A stretch of 64,000 nucleotides of DNA from an uncultured Altererythrobacter sp. (GTDB taxonomy: Bacteria; Pseudomonadota; Alphaproteobacteria; Sphingomonadales; Sphingomonadaceae): NCBI GenBank assembly GCA_913055875.1, contig CAJXJY010000011.1, positions 1-64,000 of the forward strand. Reading direction: 5' to 3'. This document shows, piece by piece, positions 60,353-64,000 of this stretch (position 1 is its first letter; each line of letters begins with the position of its first letter). A program made the translations under genes and the position numbers. Below the pieces are notes generated by a model, which saw nothing but the letters and a program-made list of their open reading frames with translations, ran no database searches and was not told the DNA's origin.

Positions 60353-61621
60353 ATGACCGAAGCCTATATCATCGACGCCGTCCGCACCCCGCGCGGGATC
60401 GGCAAGCAGGGCAAGGGCGCGCTCGCCGAGCAGCATCCGCAACACTTGGCCGCGACGGTGCTGAAGGCGATCGCCGAGCGCAATTCGCTCGACACGAAGA
60501 CGGTCGACGATGTGATCTGGTCGGTCTCGACGCAGGACGGGATGCAGGCGGGCGACATGGGCCGGATGGCGGCGCTCGATGCGGGCTACGACGTGACCTC
60601 GTCGGGGATGACGCTCGACCGCTTCTGCGGCGGCGGCATCACCTCGGTCAATCTCGCCGCGGCGCAGGTCATGTCGGGAATGGCCGATTGCGTGGTCGCG
60701 GGCGGGACCGAGATGATGAGCCTGACCGCGGCGATGGCGAAGGAGAAGATGCAGGCCGGGATCAAGCCGCCCATGATGGGCAGCTACAACGAGCGGCTCG
60801 CCAAGGTGCACCCGCAGAGCCACCAGGGCATTTGCGGCGACGCGATCGCGACGATGGAGGGCTTTACCCGCGAGGAGCTCGACGCGGTCGGCTATCGCAG
60901 CCAGCAGCGCGCGGCGCAGGCGATCGAGGAAGGCCGCTTCGACAAGTCGGTGGTGCCGGTGGTCGCCGACGACGGCACCGTGGTGCTCGACCGCGAGGAA
61001 TTCCCCCGCCCGCAGACGACGCTGGAAGGGCTGGCGCAGCTCGAACCGGCGTTCACCAAGATCGCCGACGTGCCGCTCGATGCGGAGGGCACCACCTTCC
61101 GCAAGCTGATCAACCGCAAATATCCCGATCTCGAGATCGAGAACTTCCACCACGCGGGCAATTCATCGGGCGTGGTCGACGGCGCCGCGGCAGTGCTGGT
61201 CGCGAGCGCCGACTATGCGCGCAAGCACAGCCTCAAACCGCGCGCCCGCATCGTCGCCACCGCGAACATGGGCGACGACCCGACGCTGATGCTCAACGCG
61301 CCGGTGCCGGCGGCGAAAAAGGTGCTCGAAAAGGCCGGGCTGACGCTCGACGATATCGACCTGTTCGAGATCAACGAGGCCTTCGCGGTGGTCGCGGCGA
61401 AATTCGTGCGCGATCTCGGGCTCGACTGGGACAAGGTCAACGTCAATGGCGGCTCGATCGCCTTGGGCCATCCGATCGGGGCGACCGGCTCGATCCTGAT
61501 CGGCACCATCGTCGACGAGCTCGAACGGCAGGGCAAGCAGCGCGGGCTGGTGACGATGTGCGCCGCGGGCGGGATGGCGCCGGCGATCATCGTCGAGCGG
61601 GTCGAGGATTTCGTCGACTGA
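60353..61621 (+). CDS. Thiolase (acetyl-CoA C-acyltransferase)
   Basis: 422 aa. The nucleophile Cys 92 is in DRFCGGGI. The second catalytic set is present: NEAFAVVAAKF, GHPIGATG and the C-terminal CAAGGMAPA with the general-base Cys. It cleaves 3-ketoacyl-CoA or condenses acetyl-CoA. It is divergent from the crotonase and CaiB genes, forming a small acyl-CoA degradation locus with them and the MaoC hydratase. Confidence 0.96.
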   Translation: MTEAYIIDAVRTPRGIGKQGKGALAEQHPQHLAATVLKAIAERNSLDTKTVDDVIWSVSTQDGMQAGDMGRMAALDAGYDVTSSGMTLDRFCGGGITSVNLAAAQVMSGMADCVVAGGTEMMSLTAAMAKEKMQAGIKPPMMGSYNERLAKVHPQSHQGICGDAIATMEGFTREELDAVGYRSQQRAAQAIEEGRFDKSVVPVVADDGTVVLDREEFPRPQTTLEGLAQLEPAFTKIADVPLDAEGTTFRKLINRKYPDLEIENFHHAGNSSGVVDGAAAVLVASADYARKHSLKPRARIVATANMGDDPTLMLNAPVPAAKKVLEKAGLTLDDIDLFEINEAFAVVAAKFVRDLGLDWDKVNVNGGSIALGHPIGATGSILIGTIVDELERQGKQRGLVTMCAAGGMAPAIIVERVEDFVD

Positions 61622-61627
61622 GCGCGC

Positions 61628-62083
61628 CTACTCGGCCGGCTTCTTGTGCTGCAATCCGCTGCGCTTGCAGCTGCCGACCAGCACGCCGTCCTGATTGTAG
61701 GCGCGGTGGGCGAAGGTGACGATCCCGGCCGTGGGGCGCGACTTGCTCTCGCGCAATTCGACCACCTCGGTCTCGATCCGCAGCGTGTCGCCGATGAACA
61801 CCGGCGCGGGGAAGCGGACCTCGTCCCAGCCGAGATTGGCGACCGCGGTGCCGAGCGTCGTGTCGCCGACCGACACGCCGACCATCAGCGACAGCGTGAA
61901 GCACGAATTGACGATGATCGCCCCGAAATCGCTGTCCTTCATGTATTCGGCGTCGAGATGGAGCTGCGCCGGATTGTGCGTCAGCGTCGAGAACAGCAGA
62001 TTGTCGGTCTCGGTAACCGTGCGCCGGATCGCGTGATCGAAGGTCCGGCCTACTTCCAATTCGTCGAACCAGATACCGGGCAT
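61628..62083 (-). CDS. MaoC-type hydratase
   Basis: 151 aa, hotdog fold. The hydratase motif reads NPAQLHLD, with the catalytic His but Asn where the classic Asp of the GDxNPxH motif would be. Mesaconyl-CoA hydratase-like members have a similar change (NxxPLH). It may therefore act on small branched enoyl-CoAs. It is convergent to the thiolase. Confidence 0.85.
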   Translation of the reverse strand: MPGIWFDELEVGRTFDHAIRRTVTETDNLLFSTLTHNPAQLHLDAEYMKDSDFGAIIVNSCFTLSLMVGVSVGDTTLGTAVANLGWDEVRFPAPVFIGDTLRIETEVVELRESKSRPTAGIVTFAHRAYNQDGVLVGSCKRSGLQHKKPAE

Positions 62084-62141
62084 ATGCGTCTCTCCTGCTT
62101 TTTGCGCGCCTTAGCGTAGCGGGGCTGCTAGCGCACGGGCA

Positions 62142-62915
62142 ATGTCGATCGCGCTGCTCGCCCTGCTGTTCCTGCTCACCGCGCTGCTCTATTCCTCGGT
62201 CGGGTTCGGCGGCGGCTCGACCTATATCGCGCTGCTGGTGCTCGGCGGCATGGCGCTGGAGGAGGTGCCGGTGATCGCGCTCGCCTGCAACATCGCGGTG
62301 GTGACGACGAGTACGCTCCGCTTCGCGCGCGAGGGGCTGGTCGAATGGCGGCAGATCGTGCCGCTGGTCGCGCTGTCGGTGCCGTTCGCGTGGCTGGGAG
62401 GATTCCTCCCGGTCCCCGCCTGGCTGTTCGTCGGGCTGCTGGCGGTCGCGCTCCTCGCCGCTTCGCTGCTGATGATCCTGCAGCGCGATCGCGCCGGTAA
62501 CCGCGTATCGCATCCTGCGAAGAGGCCCGGGATCGACATGGTCTCGGGCGCGGCACTCGGCCTGCTGGCGGGCGTGACCGGCATCGGCGGCGGGATCTAC
62601 CTCTCGCCGCTACTGCACCTGCGCCGCTGGGCCGAAGCGCGGCGCATCGCGGCAACCTGCGCGGTGTTCATCCTGGTCAATTCGGCCGCCGGTATCGCCG
62701 GACATGCGAGCAGGCTGGGCCTGGCCGAAACCGGTGAAATCCTGTCGCGCAATGCGCTACTGTTCCCTGCGGTCATTGTCGGCGGTCTGGCCGGTTCGAC
62801 GCTCGGCGCGCGGTGGATATCGCAGCGCCACTTGCGCCTGCTGACGGCGCTGTTGGTACTCTACGTCGCGGTCAGGCTCGGGCTGCGCTTCCCTGCCGAA
62901 TGGGCCGCGCGCTAG
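62142..62915 (+). CDS. TSUP family permease (TauE/SafE)
   Basis: 257 aa with seven to eight hydrophobic segments. The family pattern is visible: SSVGFGGGSTYIALLVL and, in the second half, GVTGIGGGIYLSPLL, the duplicated TSUP motif. Probable export or uptake of sulfite, sulfonate or other anions. Ligand unknown. Confidence 0.88.
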   Translation: MSIALLALLFLLTALLYSSVGFGGGSTYIALLVLGGMALEEVPVIALACNIAVVTTSTLRFAREGLVEWRQIVPLVALSVPFAWLGGFLPVPAWLFVGLLAVALLAASLLMILQRDRAGNRVSHPAKRPGIDMVSGAALGLLAGVTGIGGGIYLSPLLHLRRWAEARRIAATCAVFILVNSAAGIAGHASRLGLAETGEILSRNALLFPAVIVGGLAGSTLGARWISQRHLRLLTALLVLYVAVRLGLRFPAEWAAR

Positions 62916-62921
62916 CTTCCC

Positions 62922-64000
62922 TCACCGCAGTTCCGCCGGCCGCATGCGCGGCACCAGCAGGTGGATCGCGATAAAGGCGATCATGTAGCCGAGCCCGGCA
63001 TAGATCACGATCGGCACGTAGGACCCGGTCAGTTCGAGCGTCCAGCCCGTCGCCTGTGCGATCAATATGCCTCCGACCGCGCCCGCCGCGCCGCCCATTC
63101 CGGCGATGGTCGCCACCGCACGGCGCGGATACAGGTCCGCGATCATGGTGAAGATGTTCGAGCTGAACGCCTGGTGCGCCGCGGTGCCGAGCCCGATCAG
63201 CAGCACCGCCATCCACGGCTCGGGCACGCTCGCGACGGTGACCATCGGCAGAGCGAACAGCGCGGCGACGAACAGGGTCGTCTTGCGCGCGCGGTTGACG
63301 CTCCAGCCGCGCCCGACCAGGTGCGAGGACATCCACCCGCCCGCGATCGAGCCGACATCCGCCAACAGATACACCCCGATCAGCGCCGGGCCGATAGTGG
63401 CGAGAATCCCGCTGTCGCCCTTGGGAAACAGCTCCATGCCCTGCGTCTTCGAAAGGAAATCGGGCAGCCAGAACAGGAACAAATACCACACCGGATCGGT
63501 GAAGAACTTGCCGCAGATGAAGAACCATGCCTGCCGCTGGCGGATCGCGTCCTTCCACCCGAGCGGCTCGCCCGTCGGGTCCTCTCCGTCCTGCTCGATC
63601 CAGGTGCGCTCCTCGTCGGTCAGCGCCGGATGATCGGGCGGCTGGCGGAAGAAGCGCAGCCACGCCCACAGCACGACGAAGCCGATCAGCCCGGTGACGA
63701 GAAATGCGGCTCGCCAGCCATAGAGCCCCGCGATACCGATCGCGATGATCGGCGTCAGCAGCACCCCGACATTGGCGCCGGCATTGAGGATGCCGACCCC
63801 GAGCGCACGCTCGCGCTTGGGGAACCACTCGGCGATGGACTTGACGGCGCCGGGATAGGCCGCGCTTTCCGCCACCCCCAGCGCCACGCGCGCGAGGATG
63901 AAGGCAAGCACGCTGCGCGCCGCGGCGTGGAAGCAGGCGGCGAGGCTCCACAGCGCGATCGCGATGGCGATGCCCTTGCGCGTGCCGACCCGGTCGAGCC
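62922..64000 (-). CDS. MFS transporter (anion:cation symporter type), 5' end beyond the right edge
   Basis: At least 359 aa visible. Typical signature: RVALGVAESAAYPGAVKSIAEWFPKRERALGVG (broken here for length; key is WFPKRERA). Ten hydrophobic segments follow. The type resembles hexuronate or organic-anion symporters. The N-terminus is missing because the window ends. It is convergent to the TSUP gene. Confidence 0.88.
   Translation of the reverse strand, partial: LDRVGTRKGIAIAIALWSLAACFHAAARSVLAFILARVALGVAESAAYPGAVKSIAEWFPKRERALGVGILNAGANVGVLLTPIIAIGIAGLYGWRAAFLVTGLIGFVVLWAWLRFFRQPPDHPALTDEERTWIEQDGEDPTGEPLGWKDAIRQRQAWFFICGKFFTDPVWYLFLFWLPDFLSKTQGMELFPKGDSGILATIGPALIGVYLLADVGSIAGGWMSSHLVGRGWSVNRARKTTLFVAALFALPMVTVASVPEPWMAVLLIGLGTAAHQAFSSNIFTMIADLYPRRAVATIAGMGGAAGAVGGILIAQATGWTLELTGSYVPIVIYAGLGYMIAFIAIHLLVPRMRPAELR

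Overview
The window is a high-GC chromosomal segment from an alphaproteobacterium, most likely Sphingomonadales, family Erythrobacteraceae or a close relative. The evidence is gene content and repeat style: a carotenoid hydroxylase (crtZ), two large TonB-dependent receptors, an alphaproteobacterial F1-ATPase zeta-type inhibitor (DUF1476), a RibB protein with a decayed cyclohydrolase II domain, and scattered REP-like palindromes. Species identity is inferred from familiarity with such genomes, not from a search.

Layout. 1-8880 (minus): a translation/transcription operon rimP-nusA-ylxR-infB-(AT-rich orphan)-DUF1697-rbfA, then tdk, a site-2 protease and truB, which is cut by the left edge. 9013-14315: phage-shock region. 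pspF faces away from a sigma-54 promoter that drives a micro-peptide, pspA, pspB, pspC and then seven small membrane proteins that share a C-terminal motif with PspB and PspC, plus a last 58-aa membrane peptide. 14522-23777: housekeeping genes (sufE, DUF454, crtZ, thioesterase, leuC-GFA-small ORF-leuD, quinone oxidoreductase, cytochrome c', DUF1476, bolA, glutaredoxin, Nudix). 23995-24893: tRNA-Arg(TCT) and a queuosine-precursor transporter. 24971-31912 (minus): a TonB receptor, ppx and ppk. 31958-39770 (minus): a compact VirB set (virB1-2-3-4-6-9-10-11) without recognisable virB5, virB7, virB8 or virD4. 40750-46064: a polyproline beta-helix-type lipoprotein, a TonB receptor and a PhoB/OmpR-type regulator with an atypical receiver; two PhoB-box-like sites lie upstream of the lipoprotein. 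46154-54642: a DUF2339 membrane protein divergent from a TetR regulator, a Crp/Fnr regulator, HTH-RibB, a CYTH protein, acyl-CoA dehydrogenase and an alpha/beta hydrolase.

55241-58189 is a complete IS1595-like transposon with matching 23-bp terminal inverted repeats. It carries a Panacea (SocA/DUF4065) antitoxin-like gene, an overlapping small membrane protein, an unrecognised passenger gene and the transposase. It has cut the 3' end of a lipoprotein gene, whose last six codons and stop now come from the transposon end. 58334-62083 is an acyl-CoA metabolism cluster (CaiB/BaiF transferase, crotonase, thiolase, MaoC hydratase). 62142-64000 holds a TSUP permease and an MFS transporter cut by the right edge.

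Most interesting: the expansion of PspB-like proteins in the psp operon, and the transposon carrying a candidate Panacea toxin-antitoxin pair. Three exactly 91-bp copies of a two-hairpin repeat, a REP-like palindrome read in frame inside truB, and an 80-codon in-frame extension upstream of pspA are also worth checking.
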